In this document: one piece after another, positions 7,295-14,796 of the stretch | How the letters are laid out: the number at the start of each line of letters is the position of its first letter | Position numbering within the stretch: the first letter of the stretch is position 1 | Assembly: GCA_959599615.1 (NCBI GenBank) | Contig: CAUGKA010000006.1 | Span: 1-28,272, forward strand | Reading direction: 5' to 3' | Source of the DNA: an uncultured Collinsella sp. | GTDB lineage: Bacteria > Actinomycetota > Coriobacteriia > Coriobacteriales > Coriobacteriaceae | Length of the DNA: 28,272 nt | Made by a program: the position numbers and the translations under genes | The notes under the pieces: model-generated | Told to the model about the DNA's origin: nothing | Seen by the model: the letters and a program-made list of their open reading frames with translations, nothing else | The model's database searches: none

Positions 7295-8097
7295 CCCTCT
7301 TCTGATTCGGTCATACCGCGCCGATATTCACCGGCGTTGAGGTAGGTCGAAACATCCTTGCGGAGCTGCATCAAAAATGAGTCAACATGATTGACTAGCT
7401 CCGCAAGCTCCGATGTTGTCACCTGATTGCTTGCTTCTGCAAACGAAATTGATCCATGAGCTAGGTCATTCCGTCGATTCTTGATGTCTTTAAGCTCGCT
7501 CTTAATCTCATCCCTCTTGCAGTTCGCTATATCATCATGAATCGATATTCCGTGGTCATCAAAGAGCTTGAGGATTTTGTCTGCATCTAGATTTCCACCG
7601 GCGATGGTGTTCCGAACGCTGAATTGAAGTACGTTATTTTTAACAGCATGATCAAGCAACCTCTTGCTTATGGACTCGACAGTACTATTGCTGGCTTTTG
7701 GGTCGCTCAACCCGTTATACATTTGGGTATGGTGCCAAATCGATTGAAGCTTTTCGGAAACCTCAGCGTAGCCGCAACCCTCGTCCTTTACTCTGTCGTA
7801 AATCGCCTGCATGAGATTAGTGACTGAGTACTCAATGATGTTGTAGATCATAAGCTTGACGTTGGAGCGGATGACACTGGAAACGAGGGTCACATCTGGT
7901 GTCGATGAGGGCAGGCCACTGGGATTTGCCTTTTCAGCGATTTCGTACGCTCCTCGCATTACAGCATTGTAGCGCGCGCCCTCTGCACCTTGGTCAAGCG
8001 AATCGAGCAGGGTCGCGAGCGTAATCATGCTCTTGGTCTCACCAAGGCGGTCGTTGTAGACCTCTTCGTACCCCAAGTTAAAGTCATTGGAATCCAT
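7291..8097 (-). CDS. MAE_28990/MAE_18760-type HEPN nuclease
   Basis: A 268-residue soluble, mostly helical protein. The C-terminal third has KNRRNDLAHGS, giving the HEPN signature RxxxxH with Arg209 and His214, the active site of many RNA-cleaving toxins and defence effectors. The overall style (N-terminal MITLATLLDSLDQG, then a long helical part with IYNIIEYSVTNLMQAIYD) matches the family named MAE_28990/MAE_18760 HEPN-like nucleases. It is the second gene of a minus-strand pair, starting 5 bp after the DUF262 stop, so the two are almost certainly co-transcribed and perhaps form a complex. The likely role is an abortive-infection effector cutting RNA when triggered. RNase activity is inferred from the motif only. 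Confidence 0.82.
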   Translation of the reverse strand: MDSNDFNLGYEEVYNDRLGETKSMITLATLLDSLDQGAEGARYNAVMRGAYEIAEKANPSGLPSSTPDVTLVSSVIRSNVKLMIYNIIEYSVTNLMQAIYDRVKDEGCGYAEVSEKLQSIWHHTQMYNGLSDPKASNSTVESISKRLLDHAVKNNVLQFSVRNTIAGGNLDADKILKLFDDHGISIHDDIANCKRDEIKSELKDIKNRRNDLAHGSISFAEASNQVTTSELAELVNHVDSFLMQLRKDVSTYLNAGEYRRGMTESEEG

Positions 8098-8102
8098 AAG
8101 GT

Positions 8103-9161
8103 TTACCGCTCCGCCTTCAGCTTGTTGGCAACGAAATCAATGCGAGCTTTCAACTTGGCCTTTACGTTTGCCGAGTCTGACCGCACAAGGGTCTGGAACT
8201 CTTCGCAATCAACCCAAGACATGTCTTTGCGCGAAAGGTCCTTGTCCTCCGACAACGCCACGGCAACGCCGACCGCAATAGCTTCGAAACGCGCATGAGG
8301 AGTCGTTTTTCCTGTCGGTGTCTTTTTGAAACCCCTGTCTCCCAAGCACTTCTCAACGTATTCCAACATTTCTTTGAAGCGAGCGACGAGTTCATTGCGC
8401 TTGTCAGGTGACTCGGCAAGCTCGATGTTCATGCGATTCGTGTATTCATCCAGGTAACTAGCAACGCGGTCTTTGTAACCCTCGAAATCTGGGTAGCCGT
8501 CTGCATAGGCGAAGAAACGAGTGACAAGTTCCATGTCATCGTAGTGTTTGCGCGCCGTCTCGCTTAACGGGGCAAGTTTTATAAAGAGCGGATCTTTGGA
8601 GAGCTCGCTTACTAGTTTTGTAAAATCGCCGCCCATGGAGCCACGGCGAATTTCTTGCGATTTGAGCTGCTTGCCCGATGAATTGATACGACGAAAAATC
8701 TCCTGTCGGACGTCAAAGGTGGTCCCTTCCTCAAGGTAAACCACTCGAAAGCTCGCGTTATCGAATCTTCTTTGTACTTCTATGGGAAGTTCTGAATAGG
8801 TCTTTCCGTTGACAGATGTAAGGATGTCTAGATTGCACAAGGTTAAATCGCCTCTGGCAAAGTTCACCAAGGCGTTCATCCTTTGCGCTCCATCAACGAT
8901 TTCCGTTCTGCCATCTTCAGCATCGGCAAAGAACATGTAGGGAATGGGCAGGCCAATCAGCACAGACTCAATAAAGTAGCTGCAGTCAACGTCCGTCCAG
9001 ACGAAGTTCCGTTGATAGTCAAGCGGAATGTAGAATGCATCAGCATTGAACTTATTGATGAGGTATTCCGCAACGTATTCGCGAGTGCTGAATCGCACAT
9101 CCTTTTTCTTGTCGCGAATCTGTTCGGAAATCTCGATCGTCTCACTTTGTTGATCAGTCAA
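8103..9161 (-). CDS. DUF262 (ParB/Srx-fold) protein
   Basis: A 352-residue protein with the DUF262 pattern: YIPLDYQRNFVW (residues 44-55), IGLPIPYMFF (69-78), EIVDGAQRMNAL (87-98) and FRRINSSGKQLKSQEIRRG (about 155-173). The DGxQR loop is the nucleotide-hydrolysis site in GmrSD-type systems; here it is DGAQR, with Ala in place of the commoner Gln. The DUF1524 HNH nuclease often fused to DUF262 is absent, so the nuclease role may be supplied by the adjacent HEPN protein. The start is a TTG at 9161 with GAGGTGAAGG just upstream; no ATG alternative keeps the conserved part better. It is first in the operon with the HEPN gene. Confidence 0.85.
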   Translation of the reverse strand: MTDQQSETIEISEQIRDKKKDVRFSTREYVAEYLINKFNADAFYIPLDYQRNFVWTDVDCSYFIESVLIGLPIPYMFFADAEDGRTEIVDGAQRMNALVNFARGDLTLCNLDILTSVNGKTYSELPIEVQRRFDNASFRVVYLEEGTTFDVRQEIFRRINSSGKQLKSQEIRRGSMGGDFTKLVSELSKDPLFIKLAPLSETARKHYDDMELVTRFFAYADGYPDFEGYKDRVASYLDEYTNRMNIELAESPDKRNELVARFKEMLEYVEKCLGDRGFKKTPTGKTTPHARFEAIAVGVAVALSEDKDLSRKDMSWVDCEEFQTLVRSDSANVKAKLKARIDFVANKLKAER

Positions 9162-9695
9162 TCGCCTTCACCTCAATCTATAGCAGGACGAAGCCAACTT
9201 AGGTCTGACTGGCTGTGGGATGTGAAGTCCTCTCCCATAACCAATGCTGCACTCTAATGATAACAGCAGATGCCTGGCATTAGAGTCGTGCCCCTCTGCC
9301 ACTTTGTGACGTCCGTCTAGGCTGCTCGTATCGAGTAACTGGGCGGGCGCCTTGTTGTGCCTGCCGCGATTTGAAAGCAGGATACATGGACGGTGAGACT
9401 CATGGCGACGAGGCGGCGAAGGTCGAGCTCGCGGAAGGGCAAGAGGACGCGAGGTCGGCAGAGGTGGCGGACGCCCTTCGCTCGGAGATCGAAGCGGTGG
9501 AGGGCGCAGTAGCCGACGAGCGCGTGGAGTACTGAGCTCAGGCTCGCTGGGGCGCGGAGCGTCAAGGCCGCGCGTGCCCTTCTCGACGAACGCGGGGGCG
9601 ACGTGGGCGCGCTCAAGGAGGCGGAGCCCTGGCTCTTCTCGGTCCCCCCCCGCGCCCGCTGGGACCACGGGGCTGCCAAACGCGGGAGCCGCTGT
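9162..9695. other. Degenerate region between the defence cassette and IS remnant
   Basis: About 530 bp without a convincing intact gene. A 49-residue ORF at 9386-9535 (MDGETHGDEAAKVELAEG at its start) has AGGA before the ATG. In a second frame it seems to continue as ARSVKAARALLDERGG to about 9640, as if a phage or element gene had been frameshifted. An 8-C run ends this part at 9644-9651. I do not recognise the family. The first 20 bp carry the ribosome site of the DUF262 gene; its promoter should lie in the AT-richer part near 9200-9270. Confidence 0.4.
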
Positions 9696-9696
9696 T

Positions 9697-10062
9697 TGTG
9701 TCGACGACAAACTGAACATTGTGGCGCGACCAAATTGAGCACTTTGGCAAACACGCCGCGTTAACCTATCCCACCGCCTTGCCGAGCATGAGCGTCGCCT
9801 CCATACGGTGACTCGCGCCGGTGAACTCGACCAGGCGGCCGTGGTGGACGATGCGGTCGATCATCGCCGCCGCCATCTTGTCGTCCCCCAGGACCGTGCC
9901 CCACTTGCTGAACTCAATGTTTGTGGTGATGACCAGGCTGTGCCTCTCGTAGCAGTCCGACACCCCCTGGAACAGCAGCCTCGCGCTGTCGAGGTCCAGC
10001 GGCACGTAGCCGAACTCGTCCAGGATGACCAGGTCGTTTCTGGCGATGTCCCTCATCGCCGC
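9697..10062 (-). mobile_element. IS21-family remnant
   Basis: The remnant consists of the C-terminal half of istB plus a probable IS end. The outer part (about 9697-9755) has the ACAAACTGAAC and CCAAATTGAGC phrases typical of the repeated terminal segments of IS21-like elements. No istA transposase or second end is present. The right border is placed where the istB reading loses similarity, near 10062, just before an 11-bp tandem repeat. Borders are estimates. Confidence 0.6.
9766..10062 (-). pseudogene. istB: IstB helper ATPase, truncated
   Basis: About 97 residues of the IS21 helper ATPase, which loads the transposase at target DNA. Visible are the Walker B strand DLVILDEFGYVPLD, the sensor region LVITTNIEFSKWG, the arginine-containing DRIVHHGRLVEFTG and a normal C-terminus. 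The N-terminal half with Walker A is missing: upstream DNA runs into a tandem repeat and the tRNA-Val terminator. It is therefore inactive. An ATG at 10056 opens the surviving part but has no significance as a true start. Confidence 0.85.
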
Positions 10063-10064
10063 CT

Positions 10065-10086
10065 TTTGGGATACATTTGGGATACA
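10065..10086. repeat. Perfect 11-bp tandem repeat near tRNA-Val
   Basis: TTTGGGATACA occurs twice back to back (10065-10075 and 10076-10086), between the istB remnant and the tRNA-Val terminator, 58 bp beyond the 3' end of the tRNA. Short direct repeats of this kind beside a tRNA 3' end are often arm-type binding sites of a tyrosine integrase, so this may be an attachment-site scar. No integrase gene remains. Confidence 0.6.
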
Positions 10087-10101
10087 GCGCTATATACAAG
10101 A

Positions 10102-10136
10102 AACCGGTCTACCGCATTTCCGCAGGTAGACCGGTT
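10102..10136 (-). terminator. Terminator of tRNA-Val
   Basis: A perfect 12-bp stem (10102-10113 with 10125-10136) with an 11-nt loop lies 7 bp past the CCA end of the tRNA gene on the minus strand. It is followed on that strand by TTCTTGTATAT, a moderate T-rich tail. Confidence 0.7.
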
Positions 10137-10143
10137 GAACAAT

Positions 10144-10218
10144 TGGTGGGCGTTAGAAGATTTGAACTTCTGACCTCTTCCGTGTCAGGGAAGCGCTCTC
10201 CCCCTGAGCTAAACGCCC
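10144..10218 (-). tRNA. tRNA-Val (GAC anticodon)
   Basis: On the minus strand the cloverleaf is complete. The acceptor stem is GGGCGTT/AACGCCC, the D arm starts GCTCAGGGGGAGAGC, the anticodon stem is CTTCC/GGAAG around loop CTGACAC (anticodon GAC, reading GUC/GUU), and the T arm is AGAAG-TTCAAAT-CTTCT. The discriminator is A and CCA is encoded (10144-10146). Its 3' end faces the accessory island, a usual arrangement for integration at a tRNA. Confidence 0.96.
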
Positions 10219-10247
10219 GATCAAGGGTGCGCGAGTGCGCAGGGAAT

Positions 10248-10276
10248 AATATAACGGAGCTCCCGCCCAGTGGCAA
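10248..10276 (-). promoter_or_regulatory. Promoter of tRNA-Val
   Basis: On the minus strand TTGCCA (10276-10271) and TATATT (10253-10248) are separated by exactly 17 bp, a near-consensus sigma-70-type promoter. The -10 ends about 30 bp before the first base of the tRNA, allowing a short leader. Confidence 0.7.
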
Positions 10277-10448
10277 GAACTATTTTTTAAAAAGCGGCGA
10301 TTTGCGACCCTATTCGCCCCGATGCAGCGCGAAGGGCACGCGAAATATTCCGTTTGTACCCTCGATGAACTGCACGTTCGCGTAAAATAACTCTATTATG
10401 GGCAAATGGTGTCCAGGCTGTTTACAACACGGCATCTGGGGGAGGGGC

Positions 10449-11333
10449 ATGTCGGACGCGCGTTCGCTGCAAAAACAGTTCAATCGCATGCTCGCCATGT
10501 TGCTGGTAGCCCTTGCTGTTGCCGGAGCCGTAACGTATGCCTGGTACATCTACAACGCCAACCGCCATATCACCGACGTCAAGATGGCCGCGGGCACGGG
10601 TGTGACCTTCCTAATCTCTAACGAGTACGACGGCGAGTACAAGACCAACGCCGGCCTGAGCTTTGCGGGCCTGCTCGATCCCGTCTCGACCGACAACGTG
10701 CTCAACGGCTTCCAAAAGGTAACGGGCTTTACCGGCGGAACCACGCAGGACTCGCTGTTTGCCAGCATGTTTGGCACGGCCGAACATTCCGACTACTACA
10801 AGACCTCCCTGTACCTGGCCACCAACTCGGCCGCAACCGACGTGTACCTGTCGGGCATCGACTTTACCGAGCAGGATCCGGCAAACCCCATCTCCACCGC
10901 CCTGCGCGTGGGGCTGGTCGCCTATGCTCCAGGGCAGGGCGATGCCGTTACGGGCCAGTACGTCTTTGAGGTCTCGGGCGAGCACAATCCCCAGGCGCGC
11001 TACAACACGCTTGATGGCAAGGATGCCGACGAAAACGAGCAGAACCACCTGGTGCTCGACAGCAGCCGCTCCGACGGTGCCACGGTCCATTTTGACCAGC
11101 TGACCAGCGCAAACTTCTGCGACTACAACGAAGACACCGGCATCGTGAGTCTCAAGGAGGCCACGACCAAGATTTGCAGCCTACCCGCTGCCGCCAAGGG
11201 CGCCAGCCGCAGCACGCCCGTGCGCGTGGACGTGTACGTGTGGCTGGAAGGTTGCGACCCCGACTGCACCAACAATCTGGCCGCCACCAGCCTGCAATCG
11301 CTGGCGCTGCGCTTTGCCGGCAAGCGTTCGTAA
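10449..11333 (+). CDS. SipW-dependent-class surface protein, operon copy 1
   Basis: A 294-residue exported protein, first gene of the surface operon. After a basic start (QKQFNR) a hydrophobic segment (about residues 13-32) ends GAVTYAWYIYN, the SipW-class signal. The mature chain carries LLDPVSTDN, ATDVYLSGIDF, ALRVGLVAY and, near the end, VDVYVWLEGCDPDC, motifs shared by the paralogues. The ATG at 10449 has GGGGGAGGGGC directly upstream; the frame is open to 10398 but lacks a site there. An AT-rich patch with TAAAAT and TATTAT at 10383-10398 probably holds the promoter. The next gene starts 11 bp after its stop. It is probably a subunit of a secreted fibre, pilus-like structure or coat; function is inferred from class only. 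Confidence 0.82.
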   Translation: MSDARSLQKQFNRMLAMLLVALAVAGAVTYAWYIYNANRHITDVKMAAGTGVTFLISNEYDGEYKTNAGLSFAGLLDPVSTDNVLNGFQKVTGFTGGTTQDSLFASMFGTAEHSDYYKTSLYLATNSAATDVYLSGIDFTEQDPANPISTALRVGLVAYAPGQGDAVTGQYVFEVSGEHNPQARYNTLDGKDADENEQNHLVLDSSRSDGATVHFDQLTSANFCDYNEDTGIVSLKEATTKICSLPAAAKGASRSTPVRVDVYVWLEGCDPDCTNNLAATSLQSLALRFAGKRS

Positions 11334-11344
11334 GGGGGCCAGGG

Positions 11345-12181
11345 ATGAGTACATCGAACATCAAAGATATCCTAAGCTCGCGCCGTCGCATGGTTGCTGC
11401 GGCCGCATGGATGCTCGTGCTGGTAGCCGCCCTGAGCGCTGCCACCTACGCGTGGTTTAGCAATTCGCGCTACACCAACGTGACGCCCGTGGCGCACACG
11501 GTAAGCGACGAGGGCTCCGACCTGCAGATTGGTCTTTCGGCCAACGGCCCCTGGGACACGACGGCAACGCTTGCCGCGGCCGACAAGACGCTCTATCCCA
11601 TCTCGACGGCAGACCTTTCCCGCTTTTGGCGTGGCACGTTCCAAAACGCCGCGGGCATCACGACCGACTACGCCGACTGCACCGCGCAGCTGAACGACTA
11701 CGCTCTCTCGGGCACGCTGTACCTCAAAGGTAGCGACAGCGCGCTCAACGTGTACCTGTATCAGGGCCAGATGAGCGTGGCGAGCGACCCGCAGCTGCTG
11801 GCCGCGCTGCGCCTGGGTCTGGTCATCACGACCCAATCGGGCACGCAAACGCATATCTTTACCTGCGATGACCTAGGCAATACCGCGGGCGCTACCAGCA
11901 GACGCACTACGGCGCAAGACGGCGTGGTCGTAGCGGGCGGCGCTTCGGGTTGGACCTACACCGCCGACCCTGCGCGCGCCATAAGCGCTTACAGCATGGA
12001 CGGCACCGGCGACACGCCCACGGCGCGCGCGGGCACCACGCCCATCTGCACGTTGGCCGCCAACGAGGTGGCAAGCGTTCGCTACGTTGTGTACATGGAA
12101 GGCTGCGACGCCAATTGCATCGACGAGGCTCAGGCCCGCGATGTGGTGCTGCAGCTTGCCTTTGCCGCGGCCAAGGCATAA
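11345..12181 (+). CDS. SipW-dependent-class surface protein, operon copy 2
   Basis: A 278-residue exported protein. N-terminal SSRRRMVAAA leads into a hydrophobic stretch ending SAATYAWFSNS. Family motifs follow: TLYPISTADL, LNVYLYQGQM, ALRLGLVIT and RYVVYMEGCDANC. The mature part has several cysteines (for example in DCTAQL, FTCDD, PICTL and GCDANC), so disulfides are possible after export. The ATG at 11345 follows GGGGGCCAGGG and comes 11 bp after the previous stop, so I reject the longer frame that overlaps the upstream gene. It is co-transcribed with its neighbours. Its specific place in the presumed structure is unknown. Confidence 0.82.
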   Translation: MSTSNIKDILSSRRRMVAAAAWMLVLVAALSAATYAWFSNSRYTNVTPVAHTVSDEGSDLQIGLSANGPWDTTATLAAADKTLYPISTADLSRFWRGTFQNAAGITTDYADCTAQLNDYALSGTLYLKGSDSALNVYLYQGQMSVASDPQLLAALRLGLVITTQSGTQTHIFTCDDLGNTAGATSRRTTAQDGVVVAGGASGWTYTADPARAISAYSMDGTGDTPTARAGTTPICTLAANEVASVRYVVYMEGCDANCIDEAQARDVVLQLAFAAAKA

Positions 12182-12196
12182 GGGGGGCGAATCGAC

Positions 12197-13180
12197 ATGG
12201 AAGATCAGAAGCACATGCCAGCAGATAGCTGCAAGGCCAACGCCGAGAGCGCGACCCCCGCGGCCCTCTCCGGCGCAGCCACCGGGCACCAAGGCCTCGA
12301 GCCCGGCGCCCGCCGCCACGCCCGCCGCGCGCGTGCCTACATCGCGCTCGTTATGGTGGCGCTCGCCGCCACTTTGGGCGTCGCGACCTACGCCTGGTTC
12401 ACCAGCAACATGAAGGTCAACACCAACTCGGTGAGCGTGCACAGCGACACGTCCAAGCTGGTGCTGGAGCTGGGCGATGCCGATCGCGGCGGCTGGTCGC
12501 AGCAGGGCGACGTTTCCCTGACTTCCACCGCGGCCGGCGCCGTGACGCTCTACCCGGTCTCGACCTTTGACCTCAACGGCTTTGCTGCCTGCGCGCAAAA
12601 CAACTCGGCCGGCGATGCCACGGTGTTTGAGCAGGCAAAAGACAATGGCTCCACCTACTATCACGGCTGGATCGACCTGCGTCCCACCATCACGGGCACG
12701 GGCGCCAGCAAGGTTAAGGGCAAGGTGAGCCTGTATCTGGCCGAATCGCTGGTCCCGCAGGGTGCCGATGCCGAGCTGCTGCGCGCAGCCCGCGTGGGCA
12801 TTAAGGTCTCGAGCGGCAACCAGGTGCTCGCCACCAACATCTTTGAGCTCGACAGTTCCGACAGCGGCCATCGCGGCGAGCATCCCGCGACCGCGCCTGC
12901 GGGTCTGGCGGGCTACACCGAGGGCATGCTCTTGGGCTGGCAAAACGGCCAGCTCGCTTGCGGTGCCAACGTGACACAGGACCCTGCTGCCTTTACGCTG
13001 GACACGAGCGAGACGGCCACGCGTCCGCAAAACACGCTTGCCACGCTGGGGCTTGGCCAGACCTATCGCCTGGACATTTATTACTACATCGAGGGCACCG
13101 ACCCCGATAGCGCCGACTACCTGCATCAAGACCCGGGCACCCTGCACCTGGCCCTCTTTGCGACCCTGGACGGTGAGTAG
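12197..13180 (+). CDS. SipW-dependent-class surface protein, operon copy 3
   Basis: A 327-residue exported protein with an unusually long cytoplasmic N-terminal extension (about 45 residues ending in the Arg/His-rich GARRHARRARAY) before the hydrophobic segment LVMVALAATLGVATYAWF. Family motifs are present: TLYPVSTFDLNGF, KVSLYLAESL, AARVGIKVS and LDIYYYIEGTDPD. The cysteine usually found after EGxD is replaced by Ser (DPDSADY). The ATG at 12197 follows AGGGGGGCGA and starts 15 bp after the upstream stop. The long basic N-terminus could be a regulatory or targeting feature, as a similar extension occurs in copy 4. Confidence 0.82.
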   Translation: MEDQKHMPADSCKANAESATPAALSGAATGHQGLEPGARRHARRARAYIALVMVALAATLGVATYAWFTSNMKVNTNSVSVHSDTSKLVLELGDADRGGWSQQGDVSLTSTAAGAVTLYPVSTFDLNGFAACAQNNSAGDATVFEQAKDNGSTYYHGWIDLRPTITGTGASKVKGKVSLYLAESLVPQGADAELLRAARVGIKVSSGNQVLATNIFELDSSDSGHRGEHPATAPAGLAGYTEGMLLGWQNGQLACGANVTQDPAAFTLDTSETATRPQNTLATLGLGQTYRLDIYYYIEGTDPDSADYLHQDPGTLHLALFATLDGE

Positions 13181-13182
13181 CC

Positions 13183-13986
13183 ATGACGCGTAAGCAACCC
13201 GCCGCCAACTGCACGCCCGCCACCGGCAAGCCCAACGCCGCCGCGCCCGCCGACACCGACCTGCGCCGCAAGCTCACTACCACCGTGGTGCTGGTGCTGT
13301 TTGCGCTGGTGGCGATAGCCATGGCAACCTTTGCCTGGTTTTCCATCGCCGATAGCGCCAAGACCCGCATGCTCATGATCGACGCCAACGCCGACGGCTC
13401 GCTGCGCTTTGACCTGGACGAGCACGCCACGTTCGAAGAGTACGTGCACAGCCTGGGCTTCGACCAGATTTCGGCGCGCATCGCCAGCGAAAAGGGCGTG
13501 GACATCGACGCGTCCAAGCTCAAGCCCGTCACCACGAGCGACTACCAGACCTTCACCTTCGAGGACGGCTCCACCGCCGATCCCGCCACCGGCGCCTACC
13601 TGGAGTTTACGCTGCACTTTATGAGCAGTACGGACCTGCGCGTTCGCCTGACCGGGCAGGATGGCGACGGCGGCGTGTCCGGCACGCGGTTTAGCTCCGA
13701 CACGCAGGGCATGGCCAGCGCCATGCGCATGAGCTTTACCGCCGACGGCCATACTTGGGTCTACAACCCCAACGGGGGCGGGGGCTCGTCCGGCGCGGCC
13801 ACCGTCTTTGGGCTCGACTCGGGTGCTGCCACCGCGGCCAGCGACATGTTCGACCTGATAACAGAAACGGACAAGCCGGTAACCGTTCGCATATGGCTCG
13901 AGGGAACGGACCTAAATTGCACTAATATGCTAAAGGGAGCTAACTATTCGGTATCGATGCGCTTTGAGGGCATCGAGGAACAGTAG
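13183..13986 (+). CDS. SipW-dependent-class surface protein, operon copy 4
   Basis: A 267-residue exported protein starting 2 bp after the previous stop, indicating coupled translation. About 30 hydrophilic residues precede the hydrophobic segment VVLVLFALVAIAMATFAWFS. The mature chain has few cysteines; one lies in the C-terminal signature VRIWLEGTDLNC. It is the most divergent operon copy: the PxST motif is not evident and the LRVGLV strand appears as AMRMSF. A Gly/Ser-rich loop (GGGGSSG) lies in the middle. It may act as a minor, capping or anchoring subunit, but that is a guess. The signal peptidase gene follows 60 bp later. Confidence 0.8.
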   Translation: MTRKQPAANCTPATGKPNAAAPADTDLRRKLTTTVVLVLFALVAIAMATFAWFSIADSAKTRMLMIDANADGSLRFDLDEHATFEEYVHSLGFDQISARIASEKGVDIDASKLKPVTTSDYQTFTFEDGSTADPATGAYLEFTLHFMSSTDLRVRLTGQDGDGGVSGTRFSSDTQGMASAMRMSFTADGHTWVYNPNGGGGSSGAATVFGLDSGAATAASDMFDLITETDKPVTVRIWLEGTDLNCTNMLKGANYSVSMRFEGIEEQ

Positions 13987-14046
13987 ATATGCACGGCGGC
14001 CATCGGGCCGCGCACGGCCTAGACAGACACGGTAGTAAGGGACATC

Positions 14047-14796
14047 ATGCAATCTGTTAAAAAAGTCGCATCCATCGCGCTGAGCGTTGTCATGTGGATC
14101 ATCATCCTGGTGGCGGCCCTGTACGCGTTTACCACGCTCGCCACGCGCGAAGACGGCAGCGTCTCCGACATCGCCGGCTTCACCCCGCTCGCCGTGCAGT
14201 CCGACTCCATGGCGCCCACGTTTAACAAGGGCGACCTCATCGTTATCAAAAAGTGCGACACCTCCAAGCTCGAGGTGGGCGACATCGTGACGTTCCACAC
14301 CATCATCGACAACGAGTACGCGCTCAACACGCACCGCATCGCCGCCATCGACGAGGTCAACGGCATGCGCAGCTTTACCACCAAGGGCGACAACAACGAC
14401 GTGGCCGATACGCACGTCATCAGCGACGGCGACATCGTGGGCAAGTACGTGTTTGCGCTGCCGCAGATGGGCAAGGTCATGGACTTCCTGTCCAGCTCCA
14501 TGGGCTTCCTCATGGTGATCGTGCTGCCCATGCTGCTGTTCTTTATCTACCAGGTGTATCACCTCATCGTGGTTGGCATGAACCTCAAGCGCGCTATGGC
14601 CGAGGAGGACCGCCTGGCCGCCGCGGCTGCCATCGTGGATGCCGAGGGCAAGGGCGCTGACGCCGCCGTCACCGCCGATAACGCCGCCGAGCAGCTCGCC
14701 CAGGCCGAGGCCAAGCTCGAGGAAGCCCGCCGTCTGAAGGCCGAGGCCGAGGCGGCGATGAACGCGACCAAGCAGGAGGATACCGACGGTGAGTGA
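14047..14796 (+). CDS. SipW-type signal peptidase I, copy 1
   Basis: A 249-residue membrane protease of the archaeal/ER-type signal peptidase I group, expected to cleave the SipW-class signals of the upstream gene products on the outer face of the membrane. One N-terminal membrane helix (about 8-32) is followed by the catalytic QSDSMAPTF (Ser54), GDIVTFH, NTHRIAAID (His96, replacing the Lys of bacterial-type enzymes) and TKGDNND (Asp115). A second membrane segment (about 150-180) and an Ala/Glu-rich cytoplasmic coiled tail follow. The ATG at 14047 has TAAGGG upstream. Its end overlaps the ATPase gene by 8 bp. Note SDSM where copy 2 has TGSM. The acidic coiled tail is longer than in SipW and might contact the ATPase. 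Confidence 0.88.
   Translation: MQSVKKVASIALSVVMWIIILVAALYAFTTLATREDGSVSDIAGFTPLAVQSDSMAPTFNKGDLIVIKKCDTSKLEVGDIVTFHTIIDNEYALNTHRIAAIDEVNGMRSFTTKGDNNDVADTHVISDGDIVGKYVFALPQMGKVMDFLSSSMGFLMVIVLPMLLFFIYQVYHLIVVGMNLKRAMAEEDRLAAAAAIVDAEGKGADAAVTADNAAEQLAQAEAKLEEARRLKAEAEAAMNATKQEDTDGE

Noticed and set aside
9386..9640. A complete small gene between the DUF262 gene and the IS remnant
   Set aside because: The ORF ends after 49 codons and only continues in another frame, next to an 8-C run. I recognise no family, so it is described as debris rather than called as a gene.
11873..13147. 424-codon minus-strand open frame opposite the surface-protein genes
   Set aside because: It is a shadow of GC-rich codons. 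It has no ribosome site or motif, and the plus-strand genes have clear signals and shared family motifs.
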